Shown here: positions 26,558 through 37,774 of the stretch, piece by piece
Layout of the letters: every line of letters starts with the position of its first letter
How positions within the stretch are numbered: position 1 is the first letter of the stretch
Source of the DNA: Streptomyces olivaceus
GTDB lineage: Bacteria; Actinomycetota; Actinomycetes; Streptomycetales; Streptomycetaceae
Direction of reading: 5' to 3'
Assembly: GCF_000721235.1 (NCBI RefSeq)
Contig: NZ_JOFH01000030.1
Location: 26,064 to 90,063 of the forward strand
DNA: 64,000 nt
Notes under the pieces: model-generated
Databases searched by the model: none
Told to the model about the DNA's origin: nothing
What the model saw: the letters and a program-made list of their open reading frames with translations, nothing else
Position numbers and translations under genes: made by a program

Positions 26558-27548
26558 CGACCGGGGCCGGGGAGCCGTCCAGGCCCGCCTGGGCGATGCG
26601 GACGCCCAACTGCGTGCGGCTGGCCGCGCCCAGCGTCTCCGACAGGCGGGCGATGTGCGCGCGGGCCGTGCGGACGCTGATGCCGAGGCGTTCCGCGATC
26701 ACCGCGTCCTGGTGGCCCTCCGCGAGGAGCGCCGCGATGGACTGCTCGCGGTGCGAGATGCCCTTGATGCCGGTGTCGGGGAGCGGTGCCGTGAGCGGGA
26801 TCGCCAGGCGCCACAGGCGTTCGAAGACGGTCACCAGGTAGGCGATCAGGGCGGGGTGGCGCAGCTCCAGGGCCATCGTGCGGTCGGTGTTGGCGGGGAT
26901 GAAGGCGACCGTGCGGTCGAAGAGGATCAGGCGGTCGATGACCTCGTCCAGGGTGCGGGCCTCCACCGCGTCGCCCATCAGCTCCAGGTAGTTGAGCAGA
27001 CCCTGCCCGTGCCGGGCCACGTGCGTGTACATGTCCCGCATCCGCACCCCGCGCCCGCGCAGCGCCAGCGCCCGGTGCAGGCCCTCCGACAGCTCCGCCT
27101 CCCGCCGGATGCCGCCCGGCTGGACCGTGAGGACCTCCGCCGTGCACGCCTGGGTCGCCTCGTCCATCGCCGTCTGGATGCGGGAGAGACCGTCGAGGAC
27201 CCGGATCGCGGCGCTCTCGGTGCCCGCGGGGCCCTGCGGCGCCCCGCCGAGACCCGCGTACCACTCGAAGGCCTCCACCGCCGAACCCACCCGCCGCTGG
27301 CTCTCGCTGACCTCCTCCCGCACCCCGCGCAGCAGCCGCGTCATGACCTCCTGCGGCGAGGTCGGCACCAGCCAGTCCATGTCGTCGGGATCGGGGTGCA
27401 GCAGGGCCAGTTCCAGGAGGCAGGGCACCTGCTCGGCGTCCCGGCGCGGCACCCGGCCACGCCGTACGGCCCGGGAGTACACGCGGTCACCGGCGGCGCA
27501 CAGCCGGTCGGCGCCGTGCGGATGTTCCTGAGCCCCGTGCCCGGCCAT
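26523..27548 (-). CDS. TrmB/LuxR-HTH type regulator, paralogue 3
   Basis: A 341-aa protein from ATG 27548 (MAGHGAQEHPHGADRLCAAG), chosen to match the paralogues. It shares VLTVQPGGIRREAELSEGLH, RLILFDRTVAFIPANTDRTM and the HTH (REQSIAALLAEGHQDAVIAE, SVRTARAHIARLSETLGAAS). It is convergent and overlapping with paralogue 2, indicating a local duplication with inversion. The target is unknown. Confidence 0.85.
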   Translation of the reverse strand: MAGHGAQEHPHGADRLCAAGDRVYSRAVRRGRVPRRDAEQVPCLLELALLHPDPDDMDWLVPTSPQEVMTRLLRGVREEVSESQRRVGSAVEAFEWYAGLGGAPQGPAGTESAAIRVLDGLSRIQTAMDEATQACTAEVLTVQPGGIRREAELSEGLHRALALRGRGVRMRDMYTHVARHGQGLLNYLELMGDAVEARTLDEVIDRLILFDRTVAFIPANTDRTMALELRHPALIAYLVTVFERLWRLAIPLTAPLPDTGIKGISHREQSIAALLAEGHQDAVIAERLGISVRTARAHIARLSETLGAASRTQLGVRIAQAGLDGSPAPVVIPGRESRTAR

Positions 27549-27698
27549 CGCCCATCCCACCCCCGGTTCCGGCTCCTTCCGCAGCGCAACTATGCGCGGC
27601 CGGGACCCGCTCCGCAACACGGCTCCGGGCCCGGGAGCGCGGGGAGAACGCCGGTTACCGCCGGTACGCCCAGGCCGGACGGAGTGGCCGGCCCCGCG

Positions 27699-28805
27699 TC
27701 ACTTCAGCCCGATCTCCTTGCACGCGTCCGCGTACTTGGCGGTGCAGATGTCGCTCACCTCGTAGAAGCCCTCCGCGACGACGGTCTCCTCGATGTTGCC
27801 CTTGGTGAGGGCGACCACGGGGACGAGCTGGGCGGGGATGGACTTGTCGGTGGGGCTGTCGACCTTGTCGCGGGCGAGGGCGTCGAACTGGATGTCCCGG
27901 CCCTGGACCCGGGCCACCGCCATCTCCGCGGCGTTCTCCGCCTCCTGCGGGTAGGACTTGTAGACGCTCATGTACTGCTCGCCGGTGACGATCCGCTGCA
28001 CCGCGGGAAGGTCCGCGTCCTGCCCCGTGATCGGCGGGAGGTCGGTGACGCCCGCGTCCTTCAGGGACTTGATGATGCCGCCCGCCATGCCGTCGTTGGC
28101 GGAGTAGACGCCCGCGATGCCGTCCTTGCCGAGCTTCTCGATCGCCTCGGTCATGTTCGCCCTGGCGTTCTCCGGCTTCCAGCCCTCGGTGTCGAAGGAC
28201 TGGGCGACCGTCACCTTGCCGCTCAGCTCGGACAGCGCGCCCGCCTTGAACTGCTTGGCGTTGGGGTCGGTGGAGGAGCCGTTGATCATGACGACCTTGT
28301 CGGACTCGTCCGCGTCCGGGCCGAGGGCCTCAAGGAGCGAACGGCCCTGGACCTCGCCGACCAGCTCGTTGTCGAAGGAGATGTAGGCGTCGATCGGCCC
28401 CTCGGCCAGCCGGTCGTAGGCGATGACCGGGATCCCGGCGTCCTTGGCCTTCTGCACGCTGTCCCCGATCGCGTGCGCGTCGACCGCGTCCAGGACGATC
28501 ACGTCGACCCGGTCGTCGACCATCTGCTGCATCTGCCCGGCCTGCTTCTGGGCGCTCGCCTCGGCGTTGGCGTACTTGACGCTGCCCGCGTCCCGGGTCA
28601 GCTCACCGACCTTCTCCTTGAAGAAGGGGTAGTCGAACTGCTCGTAGCGGGTGTTCTCCTTCTCCGGCAGCAGCAGTCCGACGGTGATGTCGTTGCCCTT
28701 GGTCGGGCTCGCGTCGTCGCTGCTCTCCGTCGCCCCGAGCACGCCGCAGCCGGCCAGCACGACGGACATGGAGGTAATGGCCACTGATATGGCGATACGG
28801 CGCAT
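27699..28805 (-). CDS. Sugar ABC transporter substrate-binding lipoprotein (XylF/ChvE-like)
   Basis: A 368-aa protein from ATG 28805 with a lipoprotein signal (SMSVVLAGCGVLG, lipobox LAGC). The periplasmic-binding-protein type I fold is visible: TVGLLLPEKENTRYEQFDYP, VDVIVLDAVDAHAIGDSVQK, PVIAYDRLAEGPIDAYISFD, GVYSANDGMAGGIIKSLKDA and PPITGQDADLPAVQRIVTGE. It should bind a monosaccharide, probably xylose-like, at the outer face of the membrane. No permease or ATPase gene is adjacent, so it is an orphan or serves a distant transporter. Confidence 0.9.
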   Translation of the reverse strand: MRRIAISVAITSMSVVLAGCGVLGATESSDDASPTKGNDITVGLLLPEKENTRYEQFDYPFFKEKVGELTRDAGSVKYANAEASAQKQAGQMQQMVDDRVDVIVLDAVDAHAIGDSVQKAKDAGIPVIAYDRLAEGPIDAYISFDNELVGEVQGRSLLEALGPDADESDKVVMINGSSTDPNAKQFKAGALSELSGKVTVAQSFDTEGWKPENARANMTEAIEKLGKDGIAGVYSANDGMAGGIIKSLKDAGVTDLPPITGQDADLPAVQRIVTGEQYMSVYKSYPQEAENAAEMAVARVQGRDIQFDALARDKVDSPTDKSIPAQLVPVVALTKGNIEETVVAEGFYEVSDICTAKYADACKEIGLK

Positions 28806-28905
28806 GTGAAGGCTCACTTCGGGTGCGATTCGGGACGTGGGCACAGCAGTGCGGCCCATGTGACTGAAAAGCCAACGCTTCACCCACCACCGCCGTCAAG
28901 GGGCA

Positions 28906-29120
28906 ATCACTTAACGAGATGGGCACAGTAGGTTCACCCGGACAGGAAAAGGTGCCGGGGAGACGGCGCGCAGGGCTGCCACGTGCACACCGGACGTTCA
29001 CGTGCGCGACCGCGCGACCCGCCCGCCGAAAGGCCGGCCGACCCGGCACACGGCGCCCGGCACAGGGCACACCGCGCCCGGCACACGGCACGGGACGCCC
29101 GGCGGGCACGGGGACGCGAA
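28906..29120. other. Low-complexity intergenic stretch
   Basis: No gene is seen. The part at about 29040-29110 is made of imperfect repeats of GGCACACGGC / CGCCCGGCAC units (GCACAGGGCACACC, GCGCCCGGCACACGG). It separates the sugar-binding lipoprotein promoter from the hspR terminator. Confidence 0.5.
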
Positions 29121-29156
29121 GGGGCCCGGGAGTCCGCGTACGGAATCCCGGGCCCC
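29121..29156. terminator. Terminator of the dnaK operon
   Basis: Strong hairpin: GGGGCCCGGGA at 29121-29131 pairs with TCCCGGGCCCC at 29146-29156, and the loop can pair further (TCCG-CGTA-CGGA). It lies 29 bp beyond the hspR stop. Confidence 0.8.
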
Positions 29157-29184
29157 TCGGACGTGCCGGACGGCCGGCGCGCCG

Positions 29185-29652
29185 TCAGTCCGACTGCTGC
29201 CGCTTCGGGCGCCACACGACCAACGCGCTGGTCTGCTGCACCTCCTGGTACGGCACCAGGTCACGGCGGTACGACGCGTGCACCGCCGCCTCCCGCTGAC
29301 GCATCGCCGTCGCCGCTCCGTCGAGGGCGTCGGCCATGTCCGCCACTCGCGCCTGGAGGGCGGCGACCTGGGTCTCCAGTTCGATGATGCGCTTGATGCC
29401 GGCCAGGTTGATGCCCTCGTCCTGCGACAACTGCTGCACCTGGCGGAGCAGTTCGATGTCGCGGGCCGAGTAGCGACGGCCGCGCCCGGCCGTGCGGTCC
29501 GGGGAGACCAGGCCGAGGCGGTCGTACTGGCGCAGGGTCTGCGGGTGCAGACCGGAGAGCTGGGCCGCCACCGAGATGACGTAGACCGGGGTGTCCTCGG
29601 TCAGTTCGTACGGTGAGAAACCCCCGCGCCCGCGGGGACTGCGGCCGTCCAT
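29185..29652 (-). CDS. hspR: HspR heat-shock repressor
   Basis: A 155-aa MerR-family repressor from ATG 29652 (MDGRSPRGRGGFSPYELTED). The HTH region is VYVISVAAQLSGLHPQTLRQ YDRLGLVSPDRT, followed by a coiled coil (LAGIKRIIELETQVAALQARV). HspR binds HAIR operators with DnaK as corepressor, a known feedback loop in Streptomyces. It is the last gene of dnaK-grpE-dnaJ-hspR. HAIR sites occur upstream of dnaK and clpB here. Confidence 0.96.
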   Translation of the reverse strand: MDGRSPRGRGGFSPYELTEDTPVYVISVAAQLSGLHPQTLRQYDRLGLVSPDRTAGRGRRYSARDIELLRQVQQLSQDEGINLAGIKRIIELETQVAALQARVADMADALDGAATAMRQREAAVHASYRRDLVPYQEVQQTSALVVWRPKRQQSD

Positions 29653-29657
29653 CTCGA

Positions 29658-30863
29658 TCAAGCTCCCTTCGCGGCCTGGAACAACTCCGCCCGCGGATCC
29701 TCGTCCGCGGTCGCCTCGCGATACGCCTCCAGTGCGTCACGAGCCTTCCCCGTCAGGTCCTTCGGAACACTTACCTCGATGGTGACCAGGAGGTCCCCGC
29801 GGGTACCGTCCTTGCGGACCGCGCCCTTGCCCCGGGCCCGCAGGGTGCGGCCGTTGGGCGTACCCGCCGGCAGCTTCAGCGTGACGGGCGGACCGCCCAG
29901 GGTCGGCACCCGGATCTCCCCGCCGAGGGCGGCCTCGGTGTAGGTGACCGGGACGGTGACGGTGAGGTTGTCGCCCCTGCGGCCGAAGACGGGGTGGTCC
30001 TTGACGTGCACCACCACGTACAGGTCGCCCGCCGGGCCGCCCCGCTCGCCCGGCGTGCCCTTGCCGCGCAGCCGGATGCGCTGCCCGTCCGACACCCCGG
30101 CCGGGATGCGGACCTGCATCGTCCGCGAGGACTTGGCGCGTCCGGAGCCCTTGCAGACGTCGCAGGGGTCCTCGGCGATCAGGCCGCGGCCCTTGCAGTC
30201 CGGGCACGGGTCGGTGAGCGAGAACCCGCCGCCCGAGCCCCGGGCGACCTGCCCGGTGCCGACGCAGGTCGGGCACACGCGCGGCGTGCCGTTCTTGTCG
30301 CCGGTGCCCGAACAGGCCTTGCAGGGCGCCTGCGAGGACATCCGCAGCGGGACGGTCGCGCCCTCGATGGCCTCCGTGAAGCTCAGGGTGACCTCGGACT
30401 CGATGTCCTGCCCGCGCCGCGGCTGCGTACGCGGGCCGGTCCCCGTGCCGGGTCCGCCGGTGCGGTTGAACAGCCCGCCGAAGACGTCGCCGAGCCCGCC
30501 GCCGAAACCGCCGGCGCCACCCTGTCCGCCCCCGCCCTGGGGGCCGCCCCCGAAGAGGTCGCCCAGGTCGAAGTTGAAGGTGCCGCCGCCCCCGCCCGCG
30601 CCAGGCCCGGGCCGGAACCCGCCGTTGCCGAAGAGCGAGCGGGCCTCGTCGTACTCCTTGCGCTTCTTGGGGTCGCCGAGGATGTCATTGGCCTCGGAGA
30701 TCTCCTTGAAGCGCTCCTCCGCCCTGGCGTTCCCCTTGTTGGCGTCCGGGTGGTTCTCGCGGGCGAGCTTCCGGTACGCCTTCTTGATCTCCGCCTCGGT
30801 GGCGTCCTTGGGGACGCCGAGGACCTTGTAGTAGTCCTTCTCGATGAAGTCCTTGGTGCTCAT
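29658..30863 (-). CDS. dnaJ: DnaJ co-chaperone
   Basis: A 401-aa type I J-protein. It has a J-domain with HPD (ARENHPDANKG), a Gly/Phe-rich region (FGGGLGDVFGGLFNRTG), four zinc repeats (CKACSGTG, CPTCVGTG, CPDCKGRG, CDVCKGSG) and a C-terminal substrate domain. It stimulates DnaK ATPase. It lies 36 bp after grpE and 5 bp before hspR. Confidence 0.97.
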   Translation of the reverse strand: MSTKDFIEKDYYKVLGVPKDATEAEIKKAYRKLARENHPDANKGNARAEERFKEISEANDILGDPKKRKEYDEARSLFGNGGFRPGPGAGGGGGTFNFDLGDLFGGGPQGGGGQGGAGGFGGGLGDVFGGLFNRTGGPGTGTGPRTQPRRGQDIESEVTLSFTEAIEGATVPLRMSSQAPCKACSGTGDKNGTPRVCPTCVGTGQVARGSGGGFSLTDPCPDCKGRGLIAEDPCDVCKGSGRAKSSRTMQVRIPAGVSDGQRIRLRGKGTPGERGGPAGDLYVVVHVKDHPVFGRRGDNLTVTVPVTYTEAALGGEIRVPTLGGPPVTLKLPAGTPNGRTLRARGKGAVRKDGTRGDLLVTIEVSVPKDLTGKARDALEAYREATADEDPRAELFQAAKGA

Positions 30864-30899
30864 CCCCGACGTCCCTCCTTCCCTTGCTCTGCGATCGGG

Positions 30900-33526
<2,627 letters not shown>

Positions 33527-33656
33527 TCTTATCCGTTCCTTACGCGCAACGGCGCCTCGACCTGCACCTTCTCGACCCGCCCGGCCCGGCGAACCGGAAA
33601 AATCACCTCAGCGGGGGTGACACCCCACCGGGGGTCGGAGTACCCCGTGGGGCCAC

Positions 33657-33734
33657 ACGCGACCGCGCCGGGGCCCTTGGAGCACCACACCCCGCACGCA
33701 ACCGCGCCGGGACCCCTTGGACCGCCGCACCCCG
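33657..33734. repeat. 39-bp tandem duplication in intergenic region
   Basis: 33657-33695 and 33696-33734 are near-identical adjacent copies (both contain ACCGCGCCGGG, CCTTGGA and CGCACCCCGCA/ACACCCCGCA). No gene covers 33531-33921, and the repeat has no clear role. Confidence 0.6.
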
Positions 33735-33862
33735 CATCCGGCGAGCGGTGTCGGCCCCCGGACTCCGGGCAGGTGGTCAGGGTTGCCTCAGCGACGCAGA
33801 TCACCGCACGTCCGACTACAGTGCGGCGAGGGATGGGGGTAGTCTCGGACAGACTGATTAAG

Positions 33863-33890
33863 TTACCGCTTAGTAATAACCGCTCAGTAA
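33863..33890. promoter_or_regulatory. Tandem TetR-like operator upstream of the Fe-S oxidoreductase
   Basis: Two adjacent 14-mers, TTACCGCTTAGTAA (33863-33876) and TAACCGCTCAGTAA (33877-33890), end to end with no spacer. They sit 32 bp upstream of the start codon. The TTAC...GTAA form resembles operators of TetR regulators of fatty-acid degradation in actinobacteria. The regulator is not in the window. Confidence 0.65.
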
Positions 33891-33921
33891 TACCTCCCCT
33901 CGCAGCCCGAGGAGCCCCCAA

Positions 33922-36204
33922 ATGCAACTCGCCGCGATCATCGTGTCGCTGGTCCTGATCGTGGTCGGCGTGGCGCTGTTCGGCCGCGCCGTCCTGCAGA
34001 TCGTCACCTACCTGCGGCTGGGCCAGCCGGTGCCGGCCGGAACGCGGACCGACGACCCCGCAGGCCGCACCGTCACCGTGGTCAGGGAGTTCCTCGGCCA
34101 CACCCGGATGAACCGCTGGGGCGTCGTCGGGATCGCGCACTGGTTCGTGGCGGTGGGCTTCTTCTCCCTGCTGCTGACGATCGTCAACGCCGTCGGCCAG
34201 CTCTTCCGGGCCGACTGGCTGCTGCCGGTCGTCGGCGAGTGGGCGCCGTACAACGTCTTCGTCGAGTTCATCGGCACCATGACCGTGCTCGGCATCCTGG
34301 TCCTGATCGGCATCCGGCAGCTGTCCCACCCGCGCAAGCCGGGCCGCAAGTCCCGCTTCGCCGGCTCCAACTTCGGCCAGGCGTACTTCGTCGAGGCCGT
34401 CATCCTCATCGTCGGCGTCTGCATCTTCATGCTGCACGCGCTCGAGGGCGCCCAGCACCACGTGGACAGCTACGAGGCATCCTTCTTCATCTCCTACCCG
34501 GTGGTGTCGTGGCTGGAGGGCATGGACCTCGCCACGCTCCAGAACCTCACCTACTTCTTCGCCGGCCTGAAGATCGCCACCTCCTTCATCTGGATGATCA
34601 CGGTCGCCCTGAAGACCGACATGGGCGTCGCCTGGCACCGCTTCCTGGCCTTCCCCAACATCTGGTTCAAGCGCGACGCCAAGGGCGGCACCGCACTGGG
34701 CGGACTGCTGCCCATGACGTCGGGCGGCGAGCCGATCGACTTCACCGACCCCGGCGAGGACGACGTCTTCGGCGTCTCCCAGGTCGAGCAGTTCTCCTGG
34801 AAGGGCCTGCTGGACTTCTCCACCTGCACCGAGTGCGGCCGCTGCCAGTCGCAGTGCCCCGCCTGGAACACCGGCAAGCCGCTCTCCCCCAAGCTCCTGA
34901 TCATGTCCCTGCGCGACCACGCGCACGCCAAGGCCCCCTACCTGCTGGCCGGCGGCGGCAAGACCATGGAGGGCGAGGAGAAGGCGTCCGAGGAGCAGCT
35001 CGCCCAGGTGCCCGCCGCCGCCCTCGCGGAGGCCGAGCGCCCGCTGATCGGCACCCTCGAGGAGCAGGGCGTCATCGACCCCGACGTCCTGTGGTCCTGC
35101 ACCACCTGCGGCGCCTGCGTCGAGCAGTGCCCCGTGGACATCGAGCACGTCGACCACATCGTCGACATGCGCCGCTACCAGGTCATGATCGAGTCGGCGT
35201 TCCCCTCCGAGGCCGGCACCATGCTCAAGAACCTGGAGAAGAAGGGCAACCCCTGGGGCCTGGCCAAGAAGCAGCGCCTGGAGTGGCTCAAGGAGCTGGA
35301 CTTCGAGGTCCCGGTCGTCGGCAAGGACATCGAGGACCTCACCGAGGTCGAGTACCTCTACTGGGTCGGCTGCGCCGGCGCCCTGGAGGACCGTGCCAAG
35401 AAGACGACGAAGGCCTTCGCCGAGCTGCTCCACATCGCGGGCGTCAAGTTCGCGATCATGGGCGGCGACGAGAAGTGCACCGGCGACTCCGCCCGCCGCC
35501 TCGGCAACGAGCCCCTGTTCCAGGAACTCGGCATGGAGAACGTCATGTCCCTCAACGCCGCCTTCGGCGAGGAGACGGACGACGACGGCAAGGTCACCGA
35601 CGAGTCCAGGAAGCCCAAGTCGGCCAAGAAGATCGTCGCCACCTGCCCGCACTGCCTCAACACCCTCGGCAACGAGTACCCGCAGCTCGGCGGCGACTAC
35701 GAGGTCGTCCACCACACCCAACTGCTCCAGCACCTCGTCGACGAGGGCAGGCTCACCCCGGTCACCCCGGTCGAGGGCATCATCACCTACCACGACCCGT
35801 GCTACCTGGGCCGCCACAACAAGATCTACACGCCGCCGCGCGAGATCATCGCCGCCGTCCCGGGCGTGCGCAACGAGGAGATGCACCGCCACAAGGAGCG
35901 CGGATTCTGCTGCGGTGCGGGCGGCGCCCGGATGTGGATGGAGGAGCGGATCGGCAAGCGCATCAACAACGAGCGCGTCGACGAGGCCCTCTCCGTCAAC
36001 CCCGACATCGTCTCCACCGCCTGCCCCTTCTGCCTCGTCATGCTCACCGACTCCGTCAACGGCAAGAAGAACGACGGCAAGGCGAAGGAATCCATCCAGG
36101 TCGTCGACGTGGCCCAGCTCCTCCTGGACTCCGTCAAGACCCCGGCCGACCCGACCGGCGAGCCGGAGCCGGAGAGCGCGCCGACCCCGGAACCGGTGAA
36201 GTAG
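33922..36204 (+). CDS. Membrane (Fe-S) oxidoreductase, heterodisulfide-reductase-like
   Basis: A 760-aa protein. Residues 1-230 hold about six membrane helices (MQLAAIIVSLVLIVVGVALF). Two 4Fe-4S motifs follow: CTECGRCQSQCPAW near residue 303 and CTTCGACVEQCPVD near residue 393. The C-terminal half carries CCG domains (CPHCLNTLGNEYPQL, HDPCYLGRHN, CCGAGGARMW, STACPFCLVML). Such proteins pass electrons from acyl-CoA dehydrogenase/ETF systems to the quinone pool. Control by a fatty-acid-type TetR operator would fit. Confidence 0.93.
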   Translation: MQLAAIIVSLVLIVVGVALFGRAVLQIVTYLRLGQPVPAGTRTDDPAGRTVTVVREFLGHTRMNRWGVVGIAHWFVAVGFFSLLLTIVNAVGQLFRADWLLPVVGEWAPYNVFVEFIGTMTVLGILVLIGIRQLSHPRKPGRKSRFAGSNFGQAYFVEAVILIVGVCIFMLHALEGAQHHVDSYEASFFISYPVVSWLEGMDLATLQNLTYFFAGLKIATSFIWMITVALKTDMGVAWHRFLAFPNIWFKRDAKGGTALGGLLPMTSGGEPIDFTDPGEDDVFGVSQVEQFSWKGLLDFSTCTECGRCQSQCPAWNTGKPLSPKLLIMSLRDHAHAKAPYLLAGGGKTMEGEEKASEEQLAQVPAAALAEAERPLIGTLEEQGVIDPDVLWSCTTCGACVEQCPVDIEHVDHIVDMRRYQVMIESAFPSEAGTMLKNLEKKGNPWGLAKKQRLEWLKELDFEVPVVGKDIEDLTEVEYLYWVGCAGALEDRAKKTTKAFAELLHIAGVKFAIMGGDEKCTGDSARRLGNEPLFQELGMENVMSLNAAFGEETDDDGKVTDESRKPKSAKKIVATCPHCLNTLGNEYPQLGGDYEVVHHTQLLQHLVDEGRLTPVTPVEGIITYHDPCYLGRHNKIYTPPREIIAAVPGVRNEEMHRHKERGFCCGAGGARMWMEERIGKRINNERVDEALSVNPDIVSTACPFCLVMLTDSVNGKKNDGKAKESIQVVDVAQLLLDSVKTPADPTGEPEPESAPTPEPVK

Positions 36205-36343
36205 CACCGCCCTCCCGCCCCCAGGACCCGACCGACACCCCCGAGTTCGTCCGAACCGGGGGTGTCGCCGTGTGCCGGACCGCGTGCATCATTACCCGGT
36301 CACCGGCGGGGGCTGGTGGGAACGCCCGACACGGACGAGGTGA

Positions 36344-37648
36344 ATGGTGCGGAGCCTGCGAAGAAGCACCCTGCCCGGCACGGCCGCCCTCGGCTGCCTG
36401 CTGCTCCTCACCGCCTGCGGCCACGGCGGCCCGGCACCCGCCGACGCCTCCCCCACCCCCGTACGCGCCGCAGGGGCGGCCGCCCTGCTCCCGGTCCCCC
36501 GCGGCGAGGGCAGCGAGGTCCCCGACGACTTCAACGGGGACGGCCACCGCGACCTCCTCCTCGACGACCTGGTCAAGGCGCAGAGCCACGCCGACGACGC
36601 GGGCATCGGCATCGTCTACGGCTCTTCGCGCGGACTGGTCCCGGGCACCCGGCAGTTGCTCACCCCGAAGCGGTACGCGGCGCCGACGGACGGCCAGTCG
36701 CCGGCCGTCTTCGAGACGGAGGCGACCTGCGACCTCGACGGCGACGGCTTCACCGACCTGGTGGTCACCACCGACCCGCCCTACGACGGCCAGGGCCGCC
36801 CCCCGGTCCCCCTCCAGCTCCTCTTCGGCTCCCCGTCGGGCCCCGCCGACCGCGCCGTCCCCCTCGCCGTCCCCGACCGGGCACGCCTCGGCAACGACTG
36901 GCCCGAGCGCCCGGTGTGCGGCGACTTCGACGGCGACGGCGCCCAGGACCTGGTCGTCCACGCCTCCGCCGGCCACCTCAGCTACCTGCGCGGCCCGTTC
37001 ACCCGCAAGGGCGCCCCGCGCGAGGCCGCCGCGCCCCTCGCCTCCCCCGGCGAGGCGCCGACCGGCCCCGCCGCCGACGTGGACCGCGACGGGTACGACG
37101 ACCTGGTCGTCCGCGCCGCCGCGGGCCCCGGCAAGGCGTACGTCGTCCTCGGCGGCCCCGACGGCCCGACCCGCACCGGGGCCACCCTCCCCGCCGGCAC
37201 CGACGTCGCCCTCGGCGCCTTCGGCAGGGGCAAGGCGCTGGACGCGGCCGTGGCCACCGCCTCCGGCACCGCCCTGCGCCACGACCTCCCCACGGCCGCC
37301 CCGAGCACCCTCGACTTCACCGCTCCCACCCTCCACGCCGCCGACCTCGACGGCGACGGCCTGAGCGAACTGATCACCGCGGACTCCGGCGTACGCCTGC
37401 TCCCTGGGGGCGCGACCGGCCCCACGACCAAGGACTCGGTCACCCTGAACCCGGCGGCGACCGGCACCCCCCACATCCTCACGGCGGCCGACTTCGACGG
37501 CGACGGACGCGCGGACCTCGTCCTGCGCACCGTCCGGGGCGAAACGACGGACACGGTCGAGATCCACCCCGGCGCGGCGACGGCCGCCCTGGTGACCCCG
37601 AAACCGTCCCTCACCTTCTCGACATCCCAGTTCCTGCCCCACCCCTGA
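36344..37648 (+). CDS. FG-GAP/VCBS-repeat lipoprotein
   Basis: A 434-aa exported lipoprotein (GCLLLLTACGHGG lipobox). The calcium-loop pattern D-x-D/N-x-D-G recurs at least six times: DFNGDGHRDLL, DLDGDGFTDLV, DFDGDGAQDLV, DVDRDGYDDLV, DLDGDGLSELI and DFDGDGRADLV. This is the integrin-alpha-like beta-propeller, probably seven-bladed and calcium-bound outside the membrane. The ligand is unknown. Confidence 0.9.
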   Translation: MVRSLRRSTLPGTAALGCLLLLTACGHGGPAPADASPTPVRAAGAAALLPVPRGEGSEVPDDFNGDGHRDLLLDDLVKAQSHADDAGIGIVYGSSRGLVPGTRQLLTPKRYAAPTDGQSPAVFETEATCDLDGDGFTDLVVTTDPPYDGQGRPPVPLQLLFGSPSGPADRAVPLAVPDRARLGNDWPERPVCGDFDGDGAQDLVVHASAGHLSYLRGPFTRKGAPREAAAPLASPGEAPTGPAADVDRDGYDDLVVRAAAGPGKAYVVLGGPDGPTRTGATLPAGTDVALGAFGRGKALDAAVATASGTALRHDLPTAAPSTLDFTAPTLHAADLDGDGLSELITADSGVRLLPGGATGPTTKDSVTLNPAATGTPHILTAADFDGDGRADLVLRTVRGETTDTVEIHPGAATAALVTPKPSLTFSTSQFLPHP

Positions 37649-37774
37649 ACGCCCTTCGTCCCCCTCCCGAACCCTTGCGGGGAACCCGTAGGGGATGTCA
37701 CAGCTCGGCCGCAAGAACGCCCCGAACGGCCGGGCCCCGCCCGTGACTCTCCGGGACCAGGTACGTTCGAAGAC

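Noticed and set aside
29002..29616. 204-codon plus-strand frame across the hspR 3' region
   Set aside because: Overlaps hspR and its terminator antisense; low-complexity, no domain.
34239..37364. Open frame of about 1041 codons on the plus strand
   Set aside because: It is a shifted frame of the Fe-S oxidoreductase and FG-GAP genes; Arg/Pro/His-rich translation with no domains.
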